A stretch of DNA of 39,425 nucleotides from Caloramator sp. GTDB taxonomy: Bacteria > Bacillota > Clostridia > Clostridiales > Caloramatoraceae. The DNA lies in contig JAOADY010000159.1 in the NCBI GenBank assembly GCA_026417075.1, positions 1 to 39,425 of the forward strand. Direction: 5' to 3'. Below are positions 1 to 9,895 of the stretch, one piece after another (position 1 is the first letter of the stretch; the number at the start of each line of letters is the position of its first letter). The position numbers and the translations under genes are program-made. The notes below the pieces were generated by a model that was not told the DNA's origin, searched no databases, and was given only the letters and a program-made list of their open reading frames with translations.

Positions 1-2
1 CA

Positions 3-437
3 GCAAAGGGGGAAACCTTTGACAGGGTATTAGGCCTTGAACTTGGAGCAGATGACTATATTGTAAAACCCTTTGAACCTAAAGAACTTGTTGCTAGGAT
101 AAAGGCTGTATTAAGAAGATATAAGCCTCAAACTCAAAAAAGAGCTCTTGAATTTTCAGATTTAATAATAGATGCAGATTCATATATAGTTAAATACAAA
201 GGTATTGAAATGGAAATGCCTCCCAAGGAGTTTGAACTTTTATATTTTATTGCTTCTAATCCAAATAAGGTTTTTACAAGGGATCAGCTTTTATATGAGG
301 TTTGGGGATATGATTACCCAGGAGATTCGAGAACTGTAGATGTTCATGTGAAGCGTCTTAGAGAAAAACTTCCCGATAATAAAGAGTGGCAGATTAAAAC
401 AGTATGGGGAGTAGGGTACAAGTTTGAGGTGAAATAA
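3..437 (+). CDS. OmpR/PhoB-family response regulator, 3' part only
   Basis: The gene enters the window already in progress; its reading frame is open from position 3 to a TAA at 435-437. The visible 144 residues hold the end of the receiver domain, with the conserved ADDYIVKPFEPKEL stretch carrying the switch lysine, then a linker and a winged-helix DNA-binding domain (Trans_reg_C). The DNA-binding part shows the family signatures FELLYFIASNPNKVFTR, SRTVDVHVKRLREK and VWGVGYKFE. As a transcription factor it would be phosphorylated by the kinase encoded next. The kinase start codon follows the stop with no gap, so the two are co-transcribed and translationally coupled. The phospho-accepting aspartate lies upstream of the window. 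The target genes are unknown, but the following HtrA gene suggests envelope stress (inference). Confidence 0.95.
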   Translation, partial: AKGETFDRVLGLELGADDYIVKPFEPKELVARIKAVLRRYKPQTQKRALEFSDLIIDADSYIVKYKGIEMEMPPKEFELLYFIASNPNKVFTRDQLLYEVWGYDYPGDSRTVDVHVKRLREKLPDNKEWQIKTVWGVGYKFEVK

Positions 438-1844
438 ATGAAAAAGAGCCTTTTTACTAAACTTATTACTACGTATTTTATAATACTTGTCATATCCTAC
501 AGTCTTGTTGCAGTATTTTTGTCTTATTGGTTTTACAGCTACTATAAAGATCAGAAGGCAAAAGAGCTTATAAGAGAAGGAGTAAATCTTAACAGTATAG
601 TTTCTAATTATGTTCATGGTAAAGCTGATGCTTCTAAGCTTAAATATGAATTATCTGTTATTGATAGACTTTTAAATGCAAAAATATGGCTTATTGATAA
701 TTATGGCTATATCTATGGATATTCGGGGGATGAAACGGATAAAATAACAGGGAAACAAATAACAAGTGTTGAAATAGATGAAGTTAGAAAAAGAAATATA
801 ATAGTAAAGACTGGAAGCTTCAGGGGAATGTTTTCAACTCCTATGTTGACTGTTGGAATGCCAATAATAATAGATGATCAGGTAAGAAGCGTTGTATTTT
901 TACATTCTCCTTTAAATGAAATTACTAATGCCTTGAAGAGAGTGTTTTTCGTCATTTGGATGGCTGCTTTTTTTGCTATATTGATTTCTGCATTTATAAT
1001 ATATTACTTTTCAGATAGAATACTAATAAAGCCCCTTGAAAGAATAAACGAAACAGCAAAGCTTATATCAAAGGGGGAGTTTGATAGAAGAGTTAACTTA
1101 ATATCTGATGATGAAATTGGTGATTTGGCAAAATCTTTTAACTATATGGCAGATTCTCTTGAAAATCTTGAAAAAATGAGGCGAAGTTTTATTGCGAATA
1201 TTTCCCACGAGTTGAGATCTCCAATGACCTCAATAAATGGATTTTTATCAGGAATCATAGATGGTACTATACCTCAAGAAAAAACATCATACTATTTAAA
1301 AATTGTTCACGATGAAATAAAAAGGCTTATTAGACTTATAAATGATCTTTTAGATCTTGCAAGATTAGAATCTGGAGAATTTTCTTTATCCATAGGTACT
1401 TTTGATATAAATGAACTTATAAGGCAAAGGATAATAAAGTTTGAAGATAGGATTAATAAAAAGAAAATAAATGTAGAAGTTATTTTAATAGGTAATAAGT
1501 TAAAAGTAAAAGGTGATAGAGATAGAATTGACCAGGTTATAACTAATCTTGTTGATAATGCTATTAAATTTGTTCCTGAGAAAGGCATTATTGAGATTAA
1601 GACAGAGATAAAAGAAGATCGTTTGCTTGTGAGCGTTTTTAACAATGGACCTGCTATTCCAAAGGATGAAATAGCTTATATCTGGGACAGGTTTCATAAA
1701 GTAGATAAAGCACGTTCAAAGGGTGGAGGCACGGGACTTGGCCTTTCTATTGCAAGACAGATTATAAATCAACATAAACAAACTATATGGGTAGAATCAG
1801 GGAATAAAGGCACAAAATTTACCTTTACATTAAGTTTGAGTTAA
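438..1844 (+). CDS. Membrane sensor histidine kinase (HAMP-HisKA-HATPase)
   Basis: A 468-residue kinase partnered with the upstream regulator; its ATG begins at the base after the regulator's stop. TM helices lie at about residues 8-30 and 170-192 and bracket an extracytoplasmic sensor of about 140 residues. A HAMP linker follows (about 193-245). The HisKA dimerisation helix contains FIANISHELRSPM, with phospho-acceptor His257. The HATPase domain has an N-box (LVDNAIKF, Asn near 374) and glycine boxes (RSKGGGTGLGLSIARQI). The architecture is that of the PhoR/ResE/WalK-like class. It lacks an obvious PAS domain after HAMP, so I do not give it a WalK or PhoR name. All catalytic motifs are intact. 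The ligand cannot be read from sequence. Confidence 0.95.
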   Translation: MKKSLFTKLITTYFIILVISYSLVAVFLSYWFYSYYKDQKAKELIREGVNLNSIVSNYVHGKADASKLKYELSVIDRLLNAKIWLIDNYGYIYGYSGDETDKITGKQITSVEIDEVRKRNIIVKTGSFRGMFSTPMLTVGMPIIIDDQVRSVVFLHSPLNEITNALKRVFFVIWMAAFFAILISAFIIYYFSDRILIKPLERINETAKLISKGEFDRRVNLISDDEIGDLAKSFNYMADSLENLEKMRRSFIANISHELRSPMTSINGFLSGIIDGTIPQEKTSYYLKIVHDEIKRLIRLINDLLDLARLESGEFSLSIGTFDINELIRQRIIKFEDRINKKKINVEVILIGNKLKVKGDRDRIDQVITNLVDNAIKFVPEKGIIEIKTEIKEDRLLVSVFNNGPAIPKDEIAYIWDRFHKVDKARSKGGGTGLGLSIARQIINQHKQTIWVESGNKGTKFTFTLSLS

Positions 1845-1925
1845 TTTTTAATATTTTCAATAATAGTTCATAGTTTATTAAAAAAGCATATTTATAATTA
1901 AATTAGTATGTAAGGAGGTGCTGCA

Positions 1926-3071
1926 ATGGATTTTAATAATAACTCATGGGAAAGCGGAGTAAGATTTGTTGAACAAAAAAAGCCTAAAAAATTAAGAAAT
2001 TTTTTGGGAATTGTGATGATTGTGTTTTTTTCTGCTTCTATAGGTGGTATTCTTGGAGGATATTATGTTAAGAATAATTATGATAATGGGTATGTATATC
2101 ATGGGAATTCTGAAGAAAATATAAAAAACCTATCTCCCCAAAATGAAACGGCTGATATACCAAAGAATGCAATAAATAAAGTTGCCGATACTATAGGACC
2201 TGCAATTGTAGGAGTTGATAATAATGTTAGAATTTGGGGAGGTGGGACTGCGCTTCAGGGAAGTGGCTCTGGGATTATATTTGATAAGTCAGGATATATA
2301 GTAACAAATGAGCATGTAATAGACGGAGCTTCAAATGTAACTGTAACCCTTCCAGGAGGTAAAAAATTACCTGCAAAGATAATAGGAAGCGATATGAGAA
2401 CAGACCTTGCAGTACTTAAAATAAATGCCGTTAATCTCCCAGTTGCTAAATTTGGGGATTCATCAAAAGTAAGAGTTGGAGATACAGCCATTGCGATAGG
2501 GAATCCTCTTGGAGAGGAATTTGCAGGTTCAGTAACTGTGGGAGTTATAAGTGCTGTTAATAGAAAACTCTATCTAGATGGAAAAGTTTATAGGCTTATT
2601 CAAACAGATGCTTCAATAAATCCTGGAAACAGTGGTGGTGCTCTTTGTAATGCCGCAGGAGAGGTTATAGGTATAAATACCTTAAAGAATATTGAAGCCG
2701 AAGGTATAGGTCTTGCAATACCGATTAATGATGCAGTACCAATAATACAATCTCTTATAAAAAATGGATATGTTTCAAGACCGTATATTGGTATTGAATA
2801 TAAATTTATTGATGAAGATACAGCAAAGGAAAATGAAGTTCCTGTCGGAGGATACGTGGTTAGAGTCGTAAGGGGAGGATCAGCTGAAAGAGCAGGAATT
2901 CTTCCAGGAGATATAATAGTTGCTTTTGATGGAGTAAATATAGATAATTCTGAGGTATTAACAGATGTTCTTTCAAAGCATAAAGTAGGGGATATTGTAA
3001 CTATGAAAATATATAGATCTGGTAAATATCAAAATGTGCAGATAAAGCTTCAGGATTCTAATGGAAGATAA
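1926..3071 (+). CDS. HtrA/DegP-type trypsin-like serine protease with PDZ domain
   Basis: A 381-residue membrane-anchored quality-control protease. The cytoplasmic N-terminus (1-24) is followed by one TM segment (about 25-47). The protease domain has the catalytic triad His130 (TNEHVIDGA), Asp160 (RTDLAVLKI) and Ser236 (NPGNSGGAL). One PDZ domain occupies about 275-375 (GGYVVRVVRGGSAERAGI). This is the layout of Firmicute HtrA/YycK-type proteases, which degrade misfolded proteins outside the membrane. The start is the ATG 6 nt after a strong AAGGAGGTG. It follows the two-component system by 81 bp and may belong to its regulon (inference). A short GC hairpin with a T-run ends the transcript. 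Confidence 0.95.
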   Translation: MDFNNNSWESGVRFVEQKKPKKLRNFLGIVMIVFFSASIGGILGGYYVKNNYDNGYVYHGNSEENIKNLSPQNETADIPKNAINKVADTIGPAIVGVDNNVRIWGGGTALQGSGSGIIFDKSGYIVTNEHVIDGASNVTVTLPGGKKLPAKIIGSDMRTDLAVLKINAVNLPVAKFGDSSKVRVGDTAIAIGNPLGEEFAGSVTVGVISAVNRKLYLDGKVYRLIQTDASINPGNSGGALCNAAGEVIGINTLKNIEAEGIGLAIPINDAVPIIQSLIKNGYVSRPYIGIEYKFIDEDTAKENEVPVGGYVVRVVRGGSAERAGILPGDIIVAFDGVNIDNSEVLTDVLSKHKVGDIVTMKIYRSGKYQNVQIKLQDSNGR

Positions 3072-3094
3072 GGCCTTTTGGCCTTTTTCTTTTT
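3070..3094 (+). terminator. Rho-independent terminator of the protease gene
   Basis: AAGGCC, TTTT loop, GGCCTT, then a T-rich tract. It overlaps the stop codon of the HtrA gene. Confidence 0.8.
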
Positions 3095-3148
3095 GAAATA
3101 TACTCTTTATGATATACTAATACTTATATAGTAAGAAGGAGTGTTTTT

Positions 3149-3721
3149 ATGTATCTTGTTGCAGGACTTGGTAATATTGGGAATAAATATGATAATACAA
3201 GGCATAATGTAGGATTTATGGTTGTTGATTTTATATCGAATAAGCTTGATTTTAAAATCTCAAAGATAAAATTTAAAGGGCTTGTTGGAGAATGTATTAT
3301 TGGAGATGAAAAGGTAATATTTTTAAAACCTTCTACGTATATGAATTTAAGTGGAGAAAGTATAAGAGAAGCTGTAGATTTTTACAAAATTCCCCTTTCA
3401 AATATTATTGTTGTTTATGATGATGCAGATATAATGTTTGGTAGGATAAGAATTAGACCTTCAGGAAGTGATGCAGGACATAACGGAATGAAAAATATTA
3501 TATACCAGCTAAATAGCAATGAATTTCCAAGGGTTAGAGTAGGTATAGGGAGCCCAGATAAAAATATGATAGCCCATGTTCTGGGGAAGTTTTCTGAAAA
3601 TGAAAAGGAAGTATTAGGTAAAGTCATAGAAACATCAGGGGAAGCAGTAATAGAAATAATAAAAAATGGAATACAAAGTGCAATGAATAAGTATAATTGT
3701 TTAAAAATGGGTAAAGAATAA
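3149..3721 (+). CDS. pth: Peptidyl-tRNA hydrolase
   Basis: A 190-residue enzyme that cleaves the ester bond of peptidyl-tRNA released from stalled ribosomes, recycling the tRNA in the cytoplasm. The N-terminal LVAGLGNIGNKYDNTRHNVGF holds catalytic His19, and VVYDDADI and GSDAGHNGMKNI are the other Pth signatures. The length is normal for the family. An AAGGAG lies 6-11 nt before the ATG. It precedes mfd by 27 bp, the same pairing as in Bacillus, and is probably co-transcribed with it. In Bacillus the anti-sigma gene fin sits between these two genes; it is absent here. Confidence 0.97.
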   Translation: MYLVAGLGNIGNKYDNTRHNVGFMVVDFISNKLDFKISKIKFKGLVGECIIGDEKVIFLKPSTYMNLSGESIREAVDFYKIPLSNIIVVYDDADIMFGRIRIRPSGSDAGHNGMKNIIYQLNSNEFPRVRVGIGSPDKNMIAHVLGKFSENEKEVLGKVIETSGEAVIEIIKNGIQSAMNKYNCLKMGKE

Positions 3722-3748
3722 AAATGTACTATTAAAGGGGGTGGATTT

Positions 3749-6700
3749 TTGAGATTTGAAGGTTTAAACAATATCTTTAAAAAATATGAAGGATATGAAA
3801 CAATACTTTCATCATTAAATTCACAAAAAACTCCATGTCAAGTTCATGGTCTTTCGGAATCTCAAAAGGCCTATATTTCGTATTGCCTTTTTGACTCTTT
3901 AAAAAAGCAGATATTAATACTGACTCATAATGATATTGAGGCAAGAAAGATTTATGATGATATAAAAACCTTTACAGATAAGTGTTTTTATTTTCCTATT
4001 AAGGAAATGGTTTTTAATGTAGATGTTACTTCAGGTGAAGTTAAGACAGAAAGATTAAAGACAATATATAAGATATTATCCAGTGAACCTATAATAGTTG
4101 TTGCATCAATAGATTCAGTTTTTTATAATATGCCTCCAAAGGACTTATTTATTAGAAATAATATTCTTTTAAAAGTAAATAATTCTTATGAAATATTGAA
4201 TTTAACAGCCAAACTTACAGAAATTGGGTACGAAAGGGTTGAGATAGTAGAAGGTGTTGGTCAGTTTGCCCAAAGAGGAGGAATAATAGATGTATTTTCT
4301 CCTCTTTATCATGAACCTTTTAGAATAGAGTTTTTTGGGGATGAAATTGATACAATTAGAACTTTTGATATAGTAAGTCAAAGAAGCAGGAATAAAATCG
4401 ATGAAATATTAATTTACCCAGCTAGAGAAACTATTATAAGTTCTGAAAGTATACCTCATATAATCAATAATTTAGAGAAGGATTTTGAATTAAAATATAA
4501 ATCTTTTTCAAAGAAGAATAAAGAATCGGCAGAAAGATTAAAGCAAAGAGTGAAAGAAAATATAGAAAAGCTTAGAAATTTTAAATACTTTGAAGGTATC
4601 GACAGCTATATGTTTTATTTATATAATTCATCAAATTTTTTTATAAATTATTTTAATGAACCTTTGATTATACTTGACGAATCGGGAAGAATAGTTCAAA
4701 GGATTAAAACATCATATGATGAATTTCAAGAAACTTTTAAGGCGATGTTTGATAAGGGAGATGTAATGCCAAAACAAGGAGAGTATTTTTTCCCTCCAGA
4801 ATATATAATTGACGGTATTAAAAAAAATGAAATAATAGCACTTAATATGCTTCCAAGAGTAGTTGAGGAGGTAAAACCATTATCACTAGTTAATTTCAAT
4901 GCTATATCTATGAATCCTTTATCAGGCAATATAGAATTTTTGTTAAACGAAATAAAGAGCAAAATTAAGAATAAATATTATATAGTTATTATGGCAGGTA
5001 CAGCAGCAAGAGCTGAAAGACTTGCAAAGAGTCTTAAAGAAGAGGAAATAGATGCGATATATAGCGAGAAGGTTGATGAATTAAAAGCGGGGCGTGTAGT
5101 AGTAACCTTTGGAAGCTTAAGCAGAGGTATGGAATTTCCTGATTTAAAGCTTATTGTAATATCTGATAAAGAGGTTTTTAAAGAAAAAACAGAAAAAAAG
5201 AGAGCCTTTACTAAAAGAGCAGGCAAAATACAAAGTTTTACAGATTTAAAAACAGGCGATTATGTTGTTCATGTAAATCATGGAATAGGAGTTTATAAAG
5301 GCATAAGTCAGCTTGAAATAGACGGAATAAAAAAGGATTATCTCCTTTTGCAATATCAAGGAGGAGATACCCTTTATGTTCCTGCAGAACAGCTTGATAT
5401 GGTTCAAAAGTATATAGGGGCTGATGATAATCCACCAAAGGTTTATAAACTTGGAGGAAATGAGTGGACAAAAACTAAGAAAAAGGTTAAAGAATCATTA
5501 AAGGAAATGGCTGAAAGCCTCATTGAGCTTTATGCTGTAAGAAGATCTATAAAAGGATATGCTTTTTCAAAGGACACCCCATGGCAAAAACAGTTTGAAG
5601 ATGAATTCCCCTATGATGAAACTCCTGATCAGCTGACAGCTATAGAAGAAATAAAAAGGGATATGGAAAAGACGCAGCCGATGGATAGACTTCTTTGCGG
5701 TGATGTTGGATATGGTAAAACAGAGGTAGCGATGAGAGCTGCTTTTAAGGCTGTTATGGATGGCAAGCAGGTTGCAGTTCTTGTTCCAACTACTATACTT
5801 GCAGAGCAACATTATAATAATTTTAAGCAAAGGTTTATGGATTTTCCTGTAACTATAGATATGATAAGCAGATTTAGAAGTAGAGAACAGCAAAAAAAGA
5901 CTTTATTAGAACTTCATTCTGGTAATATAGATATAATTATAGGAACACACAGGCTTCTTCAAAAAGATGTTCGATTTAAGGATTTGGGGCTTTTAATAGT
6001 AGATGAAGAGCAAAGATTTGGAGTTTCTCATAAGGAAAAGATTAAACTGCTTAAGAAAAATATAGATGTATTAACGCTTACGGCAACTCCAATTCCAAGA
6101 ACCCTCCATATGTCGATGATTGGAGTTAGAGATATGAGCATAATAGAAACTCCTCCCGAAGAGAGATATCCTGTTCAAACCTATGTTATGGAATATAACG
6201 AAAATATTATAAGGGATGCTATAGTAAGAGAGATGTCAAGAGGAGGACAGGTTTTTTTTGTGTATAATAGAGTTGAAACTATAAAGGACATGCAATTAAC
6301 TCTATCTAAACTTATTCCAGAAGCCAAAATAATAATAGGTCATGGCAAAATGGATGAAAAGGAACTTGAAGAGGCAATTATATCTTTTATTTCAGGAGAT
6401 GGAGATGTACTTCTTTGTACAACCATTATCGAAACTGGAATAGATATGCCAAATGTAAATACGCTTATAGTATATGATGCTGACAAAATGGGGCTGTCAC
6501 AGTTATATCAGCTTCGAGGGAGAGTTGGAAGATCCAACAGGCTTGCTTATGCTTATTTTACTTATAAAAAGGATAAAGTTCTAACAGAAGTTGCTGAAAA
6601 AAGATTAAAGGCTATAAAGGAATTTACTGAGTTTGGTTCTGGATTTAAAATTGCAATGAGAGATCTTGAAATAAGAGGAGCTGGGAATCTTTTAGGCACA

Positions 6701-7255
6701 CAGCAGCATGGACATATGGCTGCAGTTGGTTATGATTTGTATTGCAGACTTCTAGAGGAAACCGTAAGAGAACTAAAAGGAGATGTAAAGGAAGAATATA
6801 TAGAACCTTCAATAGAAATTCCAACCAATGCTTATATACCTGATAATTTTATAGGTGATGAAATGATAAAGATAGAAACCTATAAAAAAATAGCTTCAAT
6901 AGAGAATTTAGATGATAAAATTGAAATCGAAGAAGAAATTGTTGATAGATTTGGGGACATTCCTAGTCCAGTTGAAAACTTAATAAATATAGCTTATATA
7001 AAATCATTAAGTAAAAAATTAAAGATAATAAACATTAAACAAGTGAATAGAGATATATACATTCATTTTAAAGATAGTAAATTTATAAGTATAGATGTAT
7101 TAAGAGATGTAAACCTGAAGATGGATAGAGTTTTAAGCTATGGAAGTACTACTCAGCCTATAATAAAATTAAAGTCAAATAATATATCTAAGGATGTAAG
7201 TTTATTAAAGAAATTTTTAGAAATGATAAGTGATTTGCATAATATAAGCAAATAG
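3749..7255 (+). CDS. mfd: Transcription-repair coupling factor
   Basis: An 1168-residue ATP-dependent DNA translocase that dislodges RNA polymerase stalled at lesions and recruits UvrA. The order of domains is a UvrB-homology region (about 1-300), the RNA-polymerase-interaction CarD-like domain (about 490-560, GDYVVHVNHGIGVYKG), the helicase lobes with Walker A GDVGYGKTE (about 650-660) and the DEEQRFG box (about 750), the TATPIPRT and RGRVGRS motifs, and the C-terminal UvrA-masking domain (about 1015-1115). The length is typical. The start is TTG at 3749, chosen because AAAGGGGGTGG lies just upstream and no better in-frame codon exists. It sits between pth and a foldase gene. Confidence 0.97.
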   Translation: MRFEGLNNIFKKYEGYETILSSLNSQKTPCQVHGLSESQKAYISYCLFDSLKKQILILTHNDIEARKIYDDIKTFTDKCFYFPIKEMVFNVDVTSGEVKTERLKTIYKILSSEPIIVVASIDSVFYNMPPKDLFIRNNILLKVNNSYEILNLTAKLTEIGYERVEIVEGVGQFAQRGGIIDVFSPLYHEPFRIEFFGDEIDTIRTFDIVSQRSRNKIDEILIYPARETIISSESIPHIINNLEKDFELKYKSFSKKNKESAERLKQRVKENIEKLRNFKYFEGIDSYMFYLYNSSNFFINYFNEPLIILDESGRIVQRIKTSYDEFQETFKAMFDKGDVMPKQGEYFFPPEYIIDGIKKNEIIALNMLPRVVEEVKPLSLVNFNAISMNPLSGNIEFLLNEIKSKIKNKYYIVIMAGTAARAERLAKSLKEEEIDAIYSEKVDELKAGRVVVTFGSLSRGMEFPDLKLIVISDKEVFKEKTEKKRAFTKRAGKIQSFTDLKTGDYVVHVNHGIGVYKGISQLEIDGIKKDYLLLQYQGGDTLYVPAEQLDMVQKYIGADDNPPKVYKLGGNEWTKTKKKVKESLKEMAESLIELYAVRRSIKGYAFSKDTPWQKQFEDEFPYDETPDQLTAIEEIKRDMEKTQPMDRLLCGDVGYGKTEVAMRAAFKAVMDGKQVAVLVPTTILAEQHYNNFKQRFMDFPVTIDMISRFRSREQQKKTLLELHSGNIDIIIGTHRLLQKDVRFKDLGLLIVDEEQRFGVSHKEKIKLLKKNIDVLTLTATPIPRTLHMSMIGVRDMSIIETPPEERYPVQTYVMEYNENIIRDAIVREMSRGGQVFFVYNRVETIKDMQLTLSKLIPEAKIIIGHGKMDEKELEEAIISFISGDGDVLLCTTIIETGIDMPNVNTLIVYDADKMGLSQLYQLRGRVGRSNRLAYAYFTYKKDKVLTEVAEKRLKAIKEFTEFGSGFKIAMRDLEIRGAGNLLGTQQHGHMAAVGYDLYCRLLEETVRELKGDVKEEYIEPSIEIPTNAYIPDNFIGDEMIKIETYKKIASIENLDDKIEIEEEIVDRFGDIPSPVENLINIAYIKSLSKKLKIINIKQVNRDIYIHFKDSKFISIDVLRDVNLKMDRVLSYGSTTQPIIKLKSNNISKDVSLLKKFLEMISDLHNISK

Positions 7256-7295
7256 ATTATAATATTTTTATATGTTAAGAGAGAGAGGGATAAAA

Positions 7296-8294
7296 GTGGG
7301 GAAAATTAAAAAATTAATTTTAAATTTATCAATTGGTTTATTTTTAATAGGTTTTACAGGATGCGATTTGATAGCCAAGACTCCAGAAGGAATAAAGAAT
7401 ACAGTAGTTGCAACTGTAGGTAGTGACAAAATTAAAAAAGGAGACTTTGATAAGAGGATGTCTCTACAAATTGCACAGTATGAGGCATATTATGGAAAAG
7501 GTTTTTTTGATAAAAAAGAAAATGCAGAATATCTTAAAGAATTAAAATCTAAAGCGCTTGAACAAATGATAAATGAAAAAATATATCTTCAAAAAGCAAA
7601 AGAGCTTAATCTTATTCCTGATGAAAAAACTTTAAGCAGTGAAGTAGATAAAAAATTAAATGAAGCCAAAAAAGCAGCTGGCGATGAGAAAAAGTTCAAT
7701 GAACAGCTTGCAAATTTAAAATTTACTATAGATGATTATAAAGAGCTTGTTAAAAATAGCATCATCTTTGAGAAACTTTATGATAATCAAACTAAAGATG
7801 TTAAAGTCACTGAGCAAGAAATTACTAACTATTATCATCAAAATGCCTATGACTATACAGAAAAGCCTAATGTTATGAATGTATCTCACATACTTGTAAA
7901 AACAGAAGAAGAGGCAAAAAAGGTTAAAGATGAAATTGATAAGGGTTTAAAATTTGCAGATGCTGCAAAAAAATACAGCATAGATCCTGGTTCAAAGGAT
8001 AAAGGCGGAGAATTAGGAGACATCTATTATAGCGATAAGAATTATGATAAGAATTTTATGATTGCAGCTATTGGGCTGCCTGTTGGAAAGATAAGTGCTC
8101 CTGTTAAGAGTCAATTTGGATATCATATTATTAAAGTAAATAAGAAAACTGAATATCCTTTAGTACCTCTTGAAAAGGTTAAGAAAGAAATAAGTGAAAT
8201 GCTTTCAGAACAAAAAAAATCTGATAAATTTCAGGAACTTCTTCAGGGATGGAAGGAAAAGATTAAAATTAAAACTTATCAAGATAGATTATAA
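7296..8294 (+). CDS. prsA: PrsA/SurA-like peptidyl-prolyl isomerase lipoprotein
   Basis: A secreted-protein foldase of 332 residues. The GTG at 7296 is chosen over an ATG eight codons upstream because it leaves a clean lipoprotein signal peptide (basic VGKIKK, hydrophobic core, lipobox GFTGC with Cys23) and has a purine-rich AGAGGGA ribosome site. A SurA-like helical region (about 30-185) is followed by a PPIC parvulin domain (about 195-290) with SHILVKTEEEAKKV, GSKDKGGELGD and SQFGYHIIKV. A short C-terminal helix closes the fold. The protein should be anchored on the outer face of the membrane. It follows mfd by 40 bp, a clostridial arrangement, and ends at a strong terminator. The family is certain; the name prsA is by analogy. 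Confidence 0.9.
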   Translation: MGKIKKLILNLSIGLFLIGFTGCDLIAKTPEGIKNTVVATVGSDKIKKGDFDKRMSLQIAQYEAYYGKGFFDKKENAEYLKELKSKALEQMINEKIYLQKAKELNLIPDEKTLSSEVDKKLNEAKKAAGDEKKFNEQLANLKFTIDDYKELVKNSIIFEKLYDNQTKDVKVTEQEITNYYHQNAYDYTEKPNVMNVSHILVKTEEEAKKVKDEIDKGLKFADAAKKYSIDPGSKDKGGELGDIYYSDKNYDKNFMIAAIGLPVGKISAPVKSQFGYHIIKVNKKTEYPLVPLEKVKKEISEMLSEQKKSDKFQELLQGWKEKIKIKTYQDRL

Positions 8295-8296
8295 GG

Positions 8297-8324
8297 AAAA
8301 GGCTGCTATGTAGCAGCCTTTTTT
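8297..8324 (+). terminator. Rho-independent terminator
   Basis: GGCTGCTA, TG, TAGCAGCC with flanking A4 and T6. It closes the pth-mfd-foldase transcript and separates it from the antiporter gene. Confidence 0.9.
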
Positions 8325-8463
8325 AATATAAATTTTAATTTAAAAGTATATTAATAAATTCTATATGGTATGTTAATAATATATGTGAAATAAAGATAAT
8401 AGCGAAATTTGTTATTTTAACATAATATATTTTTCCAAAGCAAATGAAATAGGAGGATTATAT

Positions 8464-9879
8464 ATGAAAAATGAAAAAAAGCTTGGACTATTACTTTTAA
8501 CAGGACTTGCTATTGGCTCTATGATTGGTGCTGGGATATTTAACAGTCCTACAGACCTAATTAGAAGCGCTAATCCACAGGCAACAATTCTTGCATGGAT
8601 TTTGGGTGGCTTTGGCGTTTTGATGATTGCACTGGTTTTCCAAATGTTATCTAATAAAAAGCCAGAACTTACAGGAGGTATTTACTCCTATGCAAGAGAA
8701 GGATTTGGAGACCTTGTTGGTTTTAGTTCTGCTTGGGGTTATTGGTTTAGTGCAGTTATTGGTAATGTCGCATTCATATTCTTAATATTTAAAACCATTA
8801 ATAGCTTTTTTCCTGAAGGGAAAGGATTAAAACCTATTGTTTCATTTATTTTAGGTTCTTTATTGTTATTATTATATCATTATGTTATTAGCCTAGGAAT
8901 AAAAAATGCTAGCATTATAAATGCGCTATTTACTATTGCAAAGATAATTCCCCTTGTGCTTGTTATATTGTTTGGATTATTCGTTTGGAAATCGAATATA
9001 TTCAGCGTGCCAAATTGGAAAAACATACTTGCATCAACAAAGGAAAATACAAATCTATACAGACAAATAAATGGAGCTATGGGTACTATTCTTTGGTGTT
9101 TTATAGGTATTGAAGCTGCAGTTGTTATGTCAACAAGAGCCATTGATCAAAAAACTGTTGGAAAGGCAACAATACTTGGATTTTTTATTACATTAATTAT
9201 TTATATGTTAATATCTGTTGTTGCTATGGGAGTTATTTCAGCAGATAAGCTTGCAAATGCAGGAACTCCTCTTGCAGATGTTCTTGCAGCTACTGTTCTT
9301 GGAAATGTTGGAGGAGCGATTGTAAGAGTTGGAGTCTTAGTTTCTGTATTAGGAGCACTTTTGAGTTGGATATTGCTTACGGCTGAACTTCCATTTATTG
9401 CAGCAAAGGACAGGGTTATGCCAAAATGGTTTAAAAAAGAGAATACTGCAGGAGTACCAATTAATTCATTGAGGTTAACAAATATAGTTACATTTATTTT
9501 TATATTTGGATTGCTTTCAGAAAAGCTACAAAGTGCATATAATATAGCTTATACCTTAGCAACTACGGTTTATTTAATCCCATATCTTTTATCGACTATG
9601 TTTGCTATTAAAATTTGTATAAATGAAAAATCTAAAGCTTCTGATATAATAATTTCAATTTTTGCTTTAGTATATTCTGTATATGTTATATATACAGTAG
9701 GATTGATGTATTTTGGGCTTGCAATAATTATATATACGATTGGATTATATGTTTACTATATGGCAAAGAAGGATAAAAATGAGAAATTTACTAAATCTGA
9801 AATTGTTGCAGTATCTGTATTAGTTTTAGTTTCAGCTGTAATGATTACCTTGATTGCAACAGGAAAGATAGCTTTATAA
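8464..9879 (+). CDS. Basic amino acid (arginine/ornithine-type) antiporter, APC superfamily
   Basis: A 471-residue inner-membrane transporter with about 12-13 TM helices. The first helix carries the APC signature GLAIGSMIGAGIFNSP (substrate carboxylate binding), followed by the amphipathic SNKKPELTGGIYSYAREGFG and later WCFIGIEAAVVMSTRA. This pattern is that of the ArcD/LysP/YdgI group exchanging arginine, ornithine or lysine. ArcD in that group usually serves the arginine deiminase pathway, but no arc genes are present here, so the substrate stays open. The gene stands alone, with 169 bp upstream holding the previous terminator and AT-rich sequence. An AGGAGG lies before the ATG. It interrupts the Bacillus-type gene order and is probably an insertion. 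Confidence 0.88.
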   Translation: MKNEKKLGLLLLTGLAIGSMIGAGIFNSPTDLIRSANPQATILAWILGGFGVLMIALVFQMLSNKKPELTGGIYSYAREGFGDLVGFSSAWGYWFSAVIGNVAFIFLIFKTINSFFPEGKGLKPIVSFILGSLLLLLYHYVISLGIKNASIINALFTIAKIIPLVLVILFGLFVWKSNIFSVPNWKNILASTKENTNLYRQINGAMGTILWCFIGIEAAVVMSTRAIDQKTVGKATILGFFITLIIYMLISVVAMGVISADKLANAGTPLADVLAATVLGNVGGAIVRVGVLVSVLGALLSWILLTAELPFIAAKDRVMPKWFKKENTAGVPINSLRLTNIVTFIFIFGLLSEKLQSAYNIAYTLATTVYLIPYLLSTMFAIKICINEKSKASDIIISIFALVYSVYVIYTVGLMYFGLAIIIYTIGLYVYYMAKKDKNEKFTKSEIVAVSVLVLVSAVMITLIATGKIAL

Positions 9880-9895
9880 AATTTTATAATTTATT

